From Microcyclospora pomicola (taxonomy: Eukaryota; Ascomycota; Dothideomycetes; Capnodiales), in contig NHNY01000003.1 in NCBI GenBank assembly GCA_002786065.1, positions 124,001-188,000 of the forward strand: DNA of 64,000 nucleotides. The letters are read 5' to 3'. The position numbers and the translations under genes were made by a program. The notes beneath the pieces were generated by a model that saw nothing but the letters and a program-made list of their open reading frames with translations, was not told the origin of the DNA and searched no databases. Below, piece after piece: positions 10,525 to 21,393 of the stretch. Position 1 is the first letter of the stretch; every line of letters starts with the position of its first letter.

Positions 10525-13500
10525 TATGGCATTGTTGGTCGTTATGATATTTGGTCCCAATGCCAAAAAGTGAATCAGAAGCCTGTTTCCACGTATCGAG
10601 GCTCACTCTGTCTACAGTATCATTGTCTAGTCGACAAGACCTATCCTACCATCTCCATAAATCGAGGACTTCACTTCACCTCTCAGCACCGCACCTGCAC
10701 GCATCCGTCTCCCGATCTCAGCCATATCTTTCCCCGCCTTCTCCCCTTCCCCCTGCCCAGCAATCCCAAGAAAAGCCCAGCACCGGCCTCTCCTCTCCAC
10801 CAGCACGTCCCGCTCACCCCATCGTCCAGACTCGTCTTCACCTCCACCCCCAAGCTTCGCAATCTCACGTCCGCGCAAGCAATCTACACCTTCCGCTCCA
10901 CCTCCAAGATCCAGACCTGGACCCTGTCTCTCCAAACTCGGTAGCCTTCGCCCTCTAACCGCGAGCGAGCGATCGGCGGCCGTGGCCGGCGTCGTCTGAG
11001 CTGGCACCTGGTCCAGTGAGTGCCGCCCTGCATGTTGCTGACTACTATTGTCTACTTGCTGCCCTGCATGTAAGGTAGCATATATACAACTGTACATGTC
11101 GCTCGTCACATCACGGTCTCTACTCTACAGGATGCTCAGCTTAGCTCAGCTCGCCTCGCTTCCGCCTCTGCTGATCTCGCGCCGACTAACTTACTGTATG
11201 TAGTCCTACTGTGTTCAGCACCTATAGGGAAGATGACTGCACTCCTATCTCTAGCCGTCGCCCGCGCGTGGCGTCGAGTGGCTTTTCTTTTCGCTTGGCG
11301 GCGAGAGCGTGCCGCGCTGAGCTTGGACTCTGGAGAGTCACATTCGTGTCGGGGAAGTAGTTACTGTTACTGTGGTCTGTAGACTACAGAGCGTACTGTA
11401 CTCGGAATACTACTAGTATAGTCTACAGTAGTCTGTATATGCTCTAGCCTCCCGTCTGTAGACTGTAGACTGTATAGACGAAGCAAGTGCCGCGACTACT
11501 GTAACTACCTTAGTTAGGTAGGTAGGCTAGCGTAGATACAGGTCGAGGAGAGAGTTCTAGGCATGCAGATCAGTGAAGTCGGTGAGAGGTCCGGAAGCAG
11601 AACGATGCGAGGACACGGATGATCTGGTGAGGTCGGACTCGGAGGAGGGAGGAGAGGATGGGATTGGGTCCGGAATCGGGCTGCGTTGTGATTGTGATGA
11701 CTTTTGGTTTCGTGTAGGGAGCTTGGGATTTTGGCATTGAATGCATGGCATTGGAGGGTCACGGTATGTAGGTGGACGATGCGATTGAAGGGTGAGCACA
11801 GGAACAAATTCAGTTTGAATGTTGCGTTGCGCGCTTTGGGATATCGTTGTTTCTGAGGATTACATGGAGGAAGTGTAGATTGTGAGAAGTGGAGGAGTGC
11901 TAGGCTGATGATGTTGCTGACGAGGAAGGGATAGTACCTTATCTAGTATGGTAGGAATGTCGCTTCTGAGCATGGAGTTGTACACATTTAGAGTAAGATG
12001 GGCATGACATGAGGGTGACAGGTATCTTGAACTATCTTGAAGTGATGCATGCTGCATGAGCGAGTGTACTCACCTTTGCTATACTCTCTACACATCTACA
12101 TCCAGCCAGCCACATGCTTGTCTCCCGATCATCTCTCGCACTCGGGAATCGGGCAGCATGGATGATCGCATTCCAGATCATATCTGGCGCCAAGAGTTCT
12201 TCCCCAGGTTGGAGTCGCTCACTCATATCGAAGTATTATTGACACTGGCTGAGCTGGCCTGGGACTGACAGTCCGATCTGCAAAATAGCGCCGGCATGGA
12301 CAGTGCGTGAAGTACCCACGGATATGCTGCTCCGAGATGGTGCTCGAAACCCTACATAGCGAGAATGCGTCTTGGAGATGTCCACCATACATAGAAGTCT
12401 GGGAGATGTCTCACATAATGTTGTATGTGTCGAGATATGCCTCGCATTGACCCTGATGATGTCAAGACCTTCGGGTAATAATGCTTGGCTGCTCGCGCTG
12501 GTCGCCTGATTGAGAGTTCCAGTACGAAATGGGGTACGTGCTGTAAAAAGAAAAGGTTATGTATGTCTACAGTACTCTCGGCAGTGACATGCGCGATACA
12601 TGTCAGGCACAAGCACCATGGAGACATGACGTCCAAGCGCAACAGTCGAGCCGCCAGAGTCGACGAGCCTCTTCTCCAATGGTGAAGCTGCTATTGTGTG
12701 CTTCCGCTCTGTACTAGCCAGAGTACTTCGATACATTTTAGCACTTGGAATTGTACTGAACCATTGGGGAATGTCGAAGGACGATCATGACGTCTTTGAG
12801 GGGAATCCATGACACTTGTGATCGAATGGTTCGCGTGGTTCGGGTGAGCTTATCTGCGCATGTTAATCTTCTTCCGTCGGTCCATGATGCGTGTGATAGC
12901 AGGTTGGTCATGGATGATAACCATATGCAAACCCAGGGTTGGGAATACTGGGGTGGGGCCTTGTGGGGGAGCTGGAGTGAACATGAGGTGGTAATGGATC
13001 TGGACTGTTCGATGTGGTCGGCGTGCAGTGTCGTGTGCGCGATCTCCACACATTGCATGACGAGATATCCGGTGCTGTGGTACCGCTGTTCGATGGTTAA
13101 AGTATTGGCTGCCCGTGATAGTCAGAGACACAGAGAATATACCGCCCGGGATGACTTTGTGACATTTCGCCGGAGAGAGTCGCCGCGAAGGACGTTATAG
13201 AACTAGACGAGTAGTGACGACATTCATCGGAACATGACAGTGATTTGTGCGGCGACACTGATGATGAGACTGCTAGTTCACTACTCCTGCCGGACAAGTG
13301 TAGGCTGAAGATGATGCATGTGCGAGTACACAACCGCTCGATGAGACTCGGCGGCCTCGTCGACACAGGCGAGACGCGAGCTGCAGCTAACACCGCAGAC
13401 ACAACAGCATTGCCAAGCATTCGAGACGCCCTCTCGCCAGATTGAATGCATCAGCTGCTTCACCGTAATCAACGTCCGGACTTGTTCGGGCGTCAGTCAG

Positions 13501-15325
13501 CCTATAGAATGTTGGAGCCTGTATCAGCAGCAAGTGGTGTCGTTGACCGACGAGCACGACATAGCCTCGCGCGCTCGAATCCTACGCTGACATGGCTTGG
13601 TTGCGCAACGCGCACTGCACTTCAGCTTCACCGCGTTATCGCAGCGAGATCTGACGGGGCGATAGTCTAATAATCTATTAGGCGAATGCAGTGCCCGTAC
13701 TTCCGACGGTCTCACAAGAGTCAACACAGAGCTGATTTCGTTGTCGATTCTGCTGACATGAAGCTCATGGTGGTCTAAGTCGCGCATGTCGACGGACATC
13801 CGAGAACGGTGAGATCGGACTGACAGCCTCGCGATGTGTGCTATCAAAAGATATGCGTAATACTGTAATAAGTCCCCTGTCGCTACAGTGACTGGAATGA
13901 TGATTGCCGTTGAGATCTTCAGAATCTAAGATTCTAGTGCCACCCGACGAGTAGTGTTTGCTCGATGCACACGAATCAGGTTGCCACAACAATAATTAGA
14001 CGAGAGTGATCAGCAACGTTGTGATGTCGCCCAGTGGGGACAATCAGACACTGCACTGATGCTCGAGACATCAATACATATGAGCGATCGATGCGTGATA
14101 TGCGATGATGTAGTTGCACAACACGATACCGCTCAAGTGTTACGATCGTCCAAACACGATGTCACAAGTCTCGTTGTCGGGTCCCTCGATCGTATTCGCA
14201 CCTCGAAATACAGTGCATGTACCAGAGACTCTCAACTCCGATCCATCCATTGTCTGCAATCCCGCCGGAAACTGGCTGATCCGGGGCTGCACCGACGATC
14301 TCCCACCCTTATCGACCCGGAGCTAGCGATTCTGTTTCCCGATGAGCGCACCACTCACTGCAGGTGAGCAGACTCGGGTTGCGGTGAGAGATTGTCGTTC
14401 GGCGGGAAGAATAGATGACTGTTCAGCAGCAGCCGCAGCAGTCATCCAGCGAAGGATTATTGACGGCCTCAACACAGCTACAAGCCCGCGCCAGCACTGC
14501 CATGCAGTGAGCATGCAGTGGGTGACCAGGGTAAGCGACCGCAATAGGAAGTCTCCCATGTGTCTGACGCATTTAAAATAACCCCATCCAACGGTCCACT
14601 TCGTGTGGGCGGACTCCCGATGACTTGGCGGAAACGAGACAACACGGCCGTGGTTTGCTGCCATGTGTAGACAGCGTTAACGGCGGTGATTGTTGAACGG
14701 GAGATTCGGAACGCCTAGGTCTTGGCCTGGTGGAGCTCTGGTGCATCGCCATCGTCCTGGTCGAGCAGTGTCCTGACTCGTGAAGATGTATCCCGGATGA
14801 TGGCACAGACGAGGCTGTTGTGTCCGGACCTTGACATGCTGCACTGAAGAATGACAATGGTCAGCAGCGTTCCATTTCATCCACGGCATTTTCATGCAAT
14901 GCAACATACTGTACTCTTGTTCTCCGGCAACATGTAGATGCCGTCCCCTGGTCGAACCGTCTGAGTGAAGACGACCGTAATCATCCGCAGCTCAACGTCG
15001 ACGCCCCCAGCCAGCTCGTCCCAAAGCGGCCGCTTAGCTGCGAACCCTAAATCCTGGGGGTCCGTCTGCAGGTAAATTTAGTCTCGATGTCCTCACGTAC
15101 TCCCCCAAGCCTTCCCGCTGTTGAAGTCCGGCGCTGCATTCCATTTGCCCAGTCCTGCATCTCGTGTTTGCTATTATCTGCACCACTCGATGTAACCAAC
15201 CTGCCGCGATCATCGCCCTCCCGTCCGACACCCTCTCCAGACCCTCCCGCACCGCTAAGATTGCCAGGTGAATGCTATATACTCATATAGTCCCGGCGCC
15301 CACCAGCCCGGCTTCCTCGCGGGAC
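10525..15325. other. Large intergenic region, gene-poor
   Basis: About 4.8 kb with many overlapping short frames on both strands but none with a recognisable domain, splice structure or family motif. The first 450 bp after MCCA are CT-rich. The section around 11375-11480 contains palindromic repeats listed separately. Base composition is near that of the flanks, with no AT-rich RIP-like block. The last few hundred bases should hold the promoter and leader of the phosphopantetheinyl transferase gene. A long non-coding RNA or small lineage-specific genes could be hidden here. Confidence 0.5.
11375..11480. repeat. Cluster of short palindromic CTGTAGACTACAG-type repeats
   Basis: Within about 105 bp the unit CTGTAGACT/AGTCTACAG recurs in both orientations. 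ctgtagactacag (a 6+1+6 palindrome) lies near 11377-11389, tagtctacagtagtctgta near 11419-11437, and gtctgtagactgtagactgta near 11454-11474. The copies could pair into hairpins. No coding sequence overlaps. Confidence 0.55.
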
Positions 15326-16558
15326 ATGTCCATACTCGCAAAGATGAAGGAACACTTTCTCTCCCTCGACACCTCCAACGTCGCGCCTCTCATCACCAAC
15401 TTCTCCACCGCCTTCGACGACGATGGCGACGGCGACTTGGTGTGCTGGCTGTTGGACACCCGCACCATGTGGGAGGGCACCCACATCACTAACGTCCCGC
15501 ACGCGCTCGAGGCCATGTCGTTGATCTCATATGAGGAGCAGAAGGTGGTCAAGAGTAAGATGTTCATCGCTGACGCCAAGATGAGTCTTGCGTCAGCGTT
15601 GCTCAAACGATTGTTCATCAGCAAGACCTTGGGCATCCCTTGGAAGGACGTCCGGCTAGCACGCAAGGGCCACAAGCAACACGGCAAACCTTGCGCGGTG
15701 GACGAATACGGACGACCCGTCGAGGGCATCGACTTCAATGTCAGTCACCAGAACGGACTGGTGGCATTGATCGGCTGGGATGGCCGGAAACACCACCGAT
15801 ACTCCCCTCACGGCCACATCACGAGCGTCATCTCACCCGCACAACGCAAGGACGAGATCATGGTAGGCGTGGACATCGTCAGCGTCAACGAGCGAGAGGC
15901 GGCTGCCAACACCATCGATAGCGAAGGCTTCGACGGCTGGGTGGACATCTACGACTATGTATTCAGCGACACCGAACGATGGGAGATGAAATATGACGTC
16001 GACCAGGTCGTGCTTCTGGATGGCACTACCCTGTCAAGAGAAGAGCTTGGCCGACACGACCGATGCATCGACCGACACTGCGATCTTCAATGCACCACCA
16101 TGACAGGACGCAACGTCACCTTCTCTTCCGAACTCCTCATCGAAGCCAAGCTGCGTCGCTTCTACACATATTTCTGCTACAAGGAGGCTTACATCAAGCT
16201 GGCCGGTGAAGCGTTGCTCGCACCGTGGCTACGACAACTGGAGTTCTGCAACGTCCGCTCCCCGAAAGCAGGAACAATCCCGAGGTGCAGCACGCATGGC
16301 ACTTGGGGTGAAGAGGTGGACGATGTGGAAGTCCGTATGCACGGCCGCACCGTCACTAATGTTCGCATGAAGATCCAGGCGTTTGAGGAAGAATACATGA
16401 TCTCGACCGCAGTACAGGGCAACCACGTCTCTGACCTCTACGTGCCGGCCTTCCGCAAGCTGGACATTGACCGCGACATCCTCGCCTTCGCCGACGACAA
16501 CCTGGCCGTGAAGAGCCCGGTGGAGCTGATGACACCATGGGAAGCAAGATACTTCTGA
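15326..16558 (+). CDS. npgA: 4'-phosphopantetheinyl transferase (NpgA/Sfp type)
   Basis: Transfers the phosphopantetheine arm of CoA to carrier domains of polyketide synthases, nonribosomal peptide synthetases and alpha-aminoadipate reductase. The general enzyme of this type in fungi is needed for lysine, siderophores and pigments. Single exon, 410 residues from the chosen ATG; in-frame ATGs also occur at 15272 and 15344. Position 15326 was preferred over 15272 for its better start context. Sfp-family signatures are present: FNVSHQNGLVALIGW (substrate-binding His), VGVDIVSVNERE with the metal-binding Asp183, and the FCYKEAYIKLAGEAL helix with Lys286-Glu287-Ala288. The N-terminal half includes the usual LLKRLFISKTLGIPWKDV helix. 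No biosynthetic cluster lies beside it, which fits a general-purpose enzyme. Confidence 0.92.
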   Translation: MSILAKMKEHFLSLDTSNVAPLITNFSTAFDDDGDGDLVCWLLDTRTMWEGTHITNVPHALEAMSLISYEEQKVVKSKMFIADAKMSLASALLKRLFISKTLGIPWKDVRLARKGHKQHGKPCAVDEYGRPVEGIDFNVSHQNGLVALIGWDGRKHHRYSPHGHITSVISPAQRKDEIMVGVDIVSVNEREAAANTIDSEGFDGWVDIYDYVFSDTERWEMKYDVDQVVLLDGTTLSREELGRHDRCIDRHCDLQCTTMTGRNVTFSSELLIEAKLRRFYTYFCYKEAYIKLAGEALLAPWLRQLEFCNVRSPKAGTIPRCSTHGTWGEEVDDVEVRMHGRTVTNVRMKIQAFEEEYMISTAVQGNHVSDLYVPAFRKLDIDRDILAFADDNLAVKSPVELMTPWEARYF

Positions 16559-17797
16559 AGAGACAACATATGCTGTCTTACCATAGACTGACCTGACGTG
16601 CAACATACTCGACTGCCTTTCGAGTGTTGATGTTGGCCAGCCAGGGGTTGTGTGTTCATTGTACTACTCAATCATGCAAGGTACGAGGTTGGACCCTGGC
16701 CGACGCCCAGCGCGCCCTAATGTCGTATGGCGTTTCAGCGTCCGAAGCCACGACACAGCCAGCCGCATCCATGGTGGCAAAGACTACCGTTGATGTCACG
16801 GCTTGCTCGCCTATGCAGCTCGGTCTGGACGTTTATTGCGATCGGCCTCTGAGATCCGTCACTCGCATCTGTCGCCCTGCAGTTCCAGATGCATTGCACT
16901 GGCGATGGCTGGCGCATTCCGGGCCTGTCAGTGCACATCCTCGTCCGATTTTGCGCGGTCTGCAATGCCCGGTCGACTACGTGTCAACACGCCGGAGGAA
17001 AAGCCCGCGTTTCCTCGCGTTGAACTGAAACACCCGATTTCACCCTCCGTACGCCGAAACCCACCGTCGCGTACCGTCCGTCATGTTCGGAACACGACTA
17101 CCAACTTCTCTTCACCAAACATACCCGGTTCGCTTCTACTTCAACCCGCTTCCTACAACATATTCGAAGCGAGCACTTGCGGATTCTGATTACATAACGC
17201 AACGTGGTCGCACTGCGCGGCCGCCGCGTCAGCGAACGAAGCGAGCAAAGCGATGGCGTTACTGATCGTGTTGTGATGCGATTTACTTCTTCTTGCCCTA
17301 TTTCTGTTTCTAGCGGAGTTTGTTTACATTGGAAGCGCTCTTCGAATATACCATTTGCTGTTTACATCTTCATTGATACATTGGGGTGGGCAAGCAGGGG
17401 TGTTTGGGAATACTAAGGTACTTGCTATTGTTTATTCTTGGTGTATGGGTGGTCGAATCAGGAGGGATATATTGGAGGAGACGATTATACCTACTCTTTA
17501 GCTGGTCGGATATGTATTCACATCAATCCACCTTGAGTACCTACCTGTATTCATGAGCTTTGCCAGCGAACTGCGGACTGTAATAGATGGCTGTGCTGTC
17601 CCTACAAGCAAGAAGCACGAGCGGTAAATGACTGCACGTCAAAACCGCTTTGGTTGTGGATGGTCGTGTCCCGTCGGTAATCACTTGATCAAAAGTGTGC
17701 ATTATTCCTGCTAAGCGCTTAAGGATAATACACCTCGCCAATCTCCCCTTAACTCTCTCTTGTCCATGTCCTCACTCCATCACCACCGCCTCCCGAC
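16559..17797. other. Intergenic between convergent npgA and NUP82
   Basis: About 1.2 kb holding the two 3' ends. Several 60-130 codon frames exist but none shows a domain or splicing logic, and I consider them chance. Confidence 0.5.
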
Positions 17798-20540
17798 CTA
17801 CAGTCCCCCTTCCCCGACGCCCAGCCTCCTCATGCGCTCGCCCAACGCCTCGACCATGGCCTTCTGCCGCTCGAGCAGGACCCAGACCTGCTCGATCTTC
17901 TGGCGCTTGAAGGTGTTGGCGCCCGTCGCGCCGTCGGTCTTAGTGCTGTCGCTGGGCTCGGCGCTCCGTGCGAGTGCGGCCAGCGCCTTTTCGGCTTGAG
18001 AGGAGAGCGGGTCGAGGAGTTGCTGCACGGTGGTGTAGCGGGTTGCGAGGGAGGTGTCGTCCTCATCGTCTTCGTCGTCGTCCTCGTCTGCGATGGCGGA
18101 GGGGGAAACAGCGGGTGGATCGTTGAGCGTGGCCTCCTGTCCCTCGAGAACTGTGCTGTCTTCCATCTCCGGACGTACGGTCTTTCGCACCGTCTCCACT
18201 TCCTTCGCGAAAGCCTTTTCCTTCGTGCTCAGCTCACGGCCGCCCAATCTCTTCATCTTCTGCCGCAGCTCTTCCGTGCGGGCATTGAGCAGAGCGGTCT
18301 TGCTTTCCGCCTGCAGGAGTCTTTGCTCGATACGTTCGTTGCCAGTCGGGACCTCATCGGTGTTCTGCTGTTCATCGTCATCTGCTTGGCCGACGACGGT
18401 GTCGACTTTGGTGGCGATTTCTTGGACGCGTCGGATCTGTTCTTCGAGCTCAAAACGCATGCGCTCGCAACGTCGGAAGAGTTCGGCAGCCGCGAGGCCA
18501 AGTTTGTGCGTCTCGTCGCCCAGGACACGATGAGAGTCTGTCATTAGTTTCAAGACGGCCGGGCTGAACCGCAGTTCGGACTTGGTTAGTTTACCTCGTG
18601 GATCGCTATCATTGACCGATTTCAGCATCTGCGGTAGCTCGGAGGAACGGTAAAACTCTTCGGCGGGTTGATACGGAGCACGAGGCTCTGGGCCGGTGAT
18701 TGCAAGTAGTGGTTCTGCATCATCTGGAGCGTACATCAGGCTGGGCGATGGTCGCTCCAGCTGGCTGCAGTGAGGCACGTTGGCGCCGAAAGTGAGGACC
18801 ATGTCTCCGAGTCTTGTATCCGCAATGAAAACAGCTGCGCTGAGACTGCTGTCGGGCTGAGAAAGTAACCGAACAGGCTGATCGACATGCGTCCTAGCTG
18901 TATCGAGGAACACATTGTCGATGCGAAACTCTGCACCAGAATCCGCAGGGAGCAAGAGTTCAGTCTCAAGATCCCCAATCCAGGGTTTGAAAGAGAGTGA
19001 GTGAACCCCTACCGGCGATGATACATACAGCTCGTAGCGGTCGGTCGGCGAGATAGTGAACGTTGGCCAGCCATTCAACTCAGCGCCTTGTACAGCGAGG
19101 TCGACTGTCTCGAAGAGTAGCAAAGATTTCTCTCCATCTTCATCCGGGACGAAAGATCGTGCACGACGAGAAGGCAACCACTCTGCCTCTACACCTTCAG
19201 TATCGAGACAGACGAAGACTTTGCTTGTGGATGTAGCCAGGCAAACGATGCCAACACTCAAACCTTCCGGTACGCCGAGATCTTCATAATCCTCATCATA
19301 TAGGTCTTCATCGTCCAGTTTGGGTGCCACCACATGGATATCAGTAATTTCACCAAAGTCGGGGTCAGGAGTTAGTGAGAATGGTCCTTGCAGTTTTGGA
19401 ATGACGCCTGGACGTTCAGGACGAGAGTACACCTCAGTCGTGTCGAACTCGTGAAGTCCATTGCCAGGTAATGGTTCTTGGTCGTCCACCTCTGAAAGCC
19501 AGGACATCTGTTGATCCGCGACAAGACGCTCGCTGCTTGCGACATCGCCTCCGCTGATCGCACGCGACTTCGCCATGACGCTGGTAGTCAAGCTCGGAAT
19601 CATGGTCGGAGGCGCAGACCACTTGCTGGGGAGGAATGGACACAGCGCATACACATCACCCTCTGTCATAGCCACCCACAGTGTCATGCTCGCCCAGCCA
19701 TGCTCGTCATCGTTACCTGAACCACCGAAACATGCACTGGCAGCTTGCATCTCTTCGTCGTCCGGTGAAAACCTCCTATTGGCTCCGTATTTGCTAGCCT
19801 TGAGATCATCTTGCATCGTGCTCGCACTGCCCAGCTTCCTCAGATCTACTGCTAGAGCAGGTTCGTCAAAGGTCGATCGATTGTCCCTGTCCAGCTCCCA
19901 CATTCGCACACAGGAGTCTTTGGTGATCGTGACCAAGCAGTTGCCGGTGTGGGACAGAGGATGCCATATTGCGGTGGCTAATGGAGCTCGCTCGTTGACG
20001 TGTGCTGTAGGGCCGACTTGAAAGGATTTGGCGTTGATGGGGTCGGAGCTTGGGGATTGCAGATGGCTGGATGAGGGAATGATCAAAACGCGGCAGGTAT
20101 GTGCCGTCAAAACTGCCAGATAGTCTCCACTCGGGGAGATCGATAGTTGCTGGATCGTTGCGTTTCCGGGAACCTTGATCACCTATCCTTTTGATCAGCA
20201 AAGGTCCAACCTCATGGTATCTTCACAGAGCGCCTACTCTATAGGCCGCTTTCCTTCCGCTCTCCTCTTTTGTAGACCCAAGACTGCCACCATTCACTTC
20301 AGGTTCACTGGCGGCGTCCTTCAACATGCCGACCTCGCTCCAGCGCAATTCTTTTCCAACAGCCACAAACAGCTCACTCCCATTCTCGCCTGCACGATAT
20401 GCGATCTTTCGTGAAGGTCCCTCATAAGCCGCAGCATCATTCGCTTGGTGCTGGGATGCCGCATCGTTTGGTCGGAAGAGCTGGAAGCCTGGCGTGTCTC
20501 TAGCAAGCCAGGACGGCTCGCGGGCGATCACTCGAGGCAT
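17798..20540 (-). CDS. NUP82: Nucleoporin NUP82 (Nup88 homologue)
   Basis: Cytoplasmic-side nuclear pore component that anchors the mRNA-export platform (with Nup159 and Nsp1 in yeast). Exon 1 is 20540-20238 and exon 2 is 20182-17798 (intron GTAGGC...GATAG), giving 895 residues, a normal fungal length. The N-terminal two thirds form a beta-propeller-like region. The splice joins GRKAAYR to VIKVPGNATIQQLSISPSGD, followed by LAVLTAHTCRVLIIP and ATAIWHPLSHTGNCLVTITK, typical of Nup82. Residues about 590-700 are rich in heptad-like Glu/Leu/Arg (ERMRFELEEQIRRVQEIA, ESKTALLNARTEELRQKM) and predict a coiled coil, the part that binds partners. An acidic linker (DEDDDEDDEDDT) follows. It is head to head with CBC2, another mRNA-export factor. 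Confidence 0.88.
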
Positions 20541-20782
20541 GACGGGTTGCTCTCACGATCGAGGCTCGGTCATGCAAGTATCTGGATTAGCATTGTATGT
20601 GCAAGCAAGTGAAGATACTATTTTCGAGCTTGACGTCGACCGGCGCGTGTTAAAGACCACCGAAAGCTCGCGTGGCGCTAACTGTAACGAGCGAAAGTTC
20701 ACGAGCAAGCTGCTGCAGGTACAAAGGTCAACGTGAGATCGGTCTTCCGGTCTCAGCAACATCGTTAGGACTGGTATCTGCA
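20541..20782. promoter_or_regulatory. Divergent promoter of NUP82 and CBC2
   Basis: 242 bp between the two start codons, which must serve both genes. No obvious TATA box. Two nuclear RNA-export proteins driven from one short spacer suggests co-expression. Confidence 0.6.
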
Positions 20783-21393
20783 ATGGCGCCACAATTCCAG
20801 CTCCGCAATACCGTCGACCGGCTCGACAAGCCCTCTTCATATGCTATGGGCAAAGTAAGACACTCCACTCATCACCACTGTGCTTTGGGTCCGATGCTAA
20901 CCACATGCGTTGCGCCATCTAGTACAAGAAGCGCAAGCGGCACGACGACCACACCGACAGCACGCGACCGGCGTCGCCCGATCTGGAGGAGAAGCTGGCG
21001 GACGCGACGACGTTGTACGTCGGCAACCTCTCGTTCTACACGACCGAGGAGCAGATCCACGCGCTGTTCTCCAAGTGCGGCGAGCTCAAGCGGCTGGTCA
21101 TGGGGCTGGACCGGTTCAACAAGACGCCGTGCGGGTTCTGCTTCGTCGAGTACTACACGCACGCCGACGCGCTGGACTGCTTGAAGTATGTCGGCGGGAC
21201 GAAGCTGGACGAGCGCATCATCCGATGTGATCTGGACGAAGGGTTCGCCGAGGGCAGACAGTATGGCCGGGGCAAGTCGGGCGGACAGGTGCGAGACGAG
21301 TATCGTGAAGAGTTTGATCCGGGTCGGGGTGGGTATGGCAAGCGGACACAAGAGGAGAGGGAGTTTGGGGACGAGTACGCGAACAATGCATAA
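20783..21393 (+). CDS. CBC2: Nuclear cap-binding protein subunit 2 (CBP20)
   Basis: Small subunit of the nuclear cap-binding complex, which binds the m7G cap of RNA polymerase II transcripts and acts in splicing and export. Exons 20783-20854 and 20923-21393 (intron GTAAGA...TCTAG) give 180 residues. One RRM is complete: RNP2 [19 protein letters not shown]1 [17 protein letters not shown], then [20 protein letters not shown] and the signature tail [20 protein letters not shown] with [14 protein letters not shown]. This tail is specific to CBP20 and contributes to cap binding. The N-terminal exon ([20 protein letters not shown]) supplies the Tyr-containing arm that stacks on the cap. Confidence 0.95.

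Noticed and set aside
10627-11109. 160-codon minus-strand frame after MCCA
   Set aside because: Gly/Arg-rich reading of a CT-rich 3' region, overlapped by equally long plus-strand frames, no domain.
13550-13640. Possible tRNA B-box (cgctcgaatcc)
   Set aside because: No matching A-box or cloverleaf could be drawn around it; no other tRNA-like sequence was found in the window.
10525-15325. RIPped repeat block
   Set aside because: Composition is not AT-rich and no duplicated segments or transposon motifs were found.
15326-16558. Possible secondary-metabolite cluster next to the phosphopantetheinyl transferase
   Set aside because: No polyketide synthase, peptide synthetase, tailoring enzyme or transporter within the window; the enzyme is the general type.
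17083-17265. 60-codon frame with a basic tail between npgA and NUP82
   Set aside because: Short, in the 3' flank of two genes, no homologue recognised.
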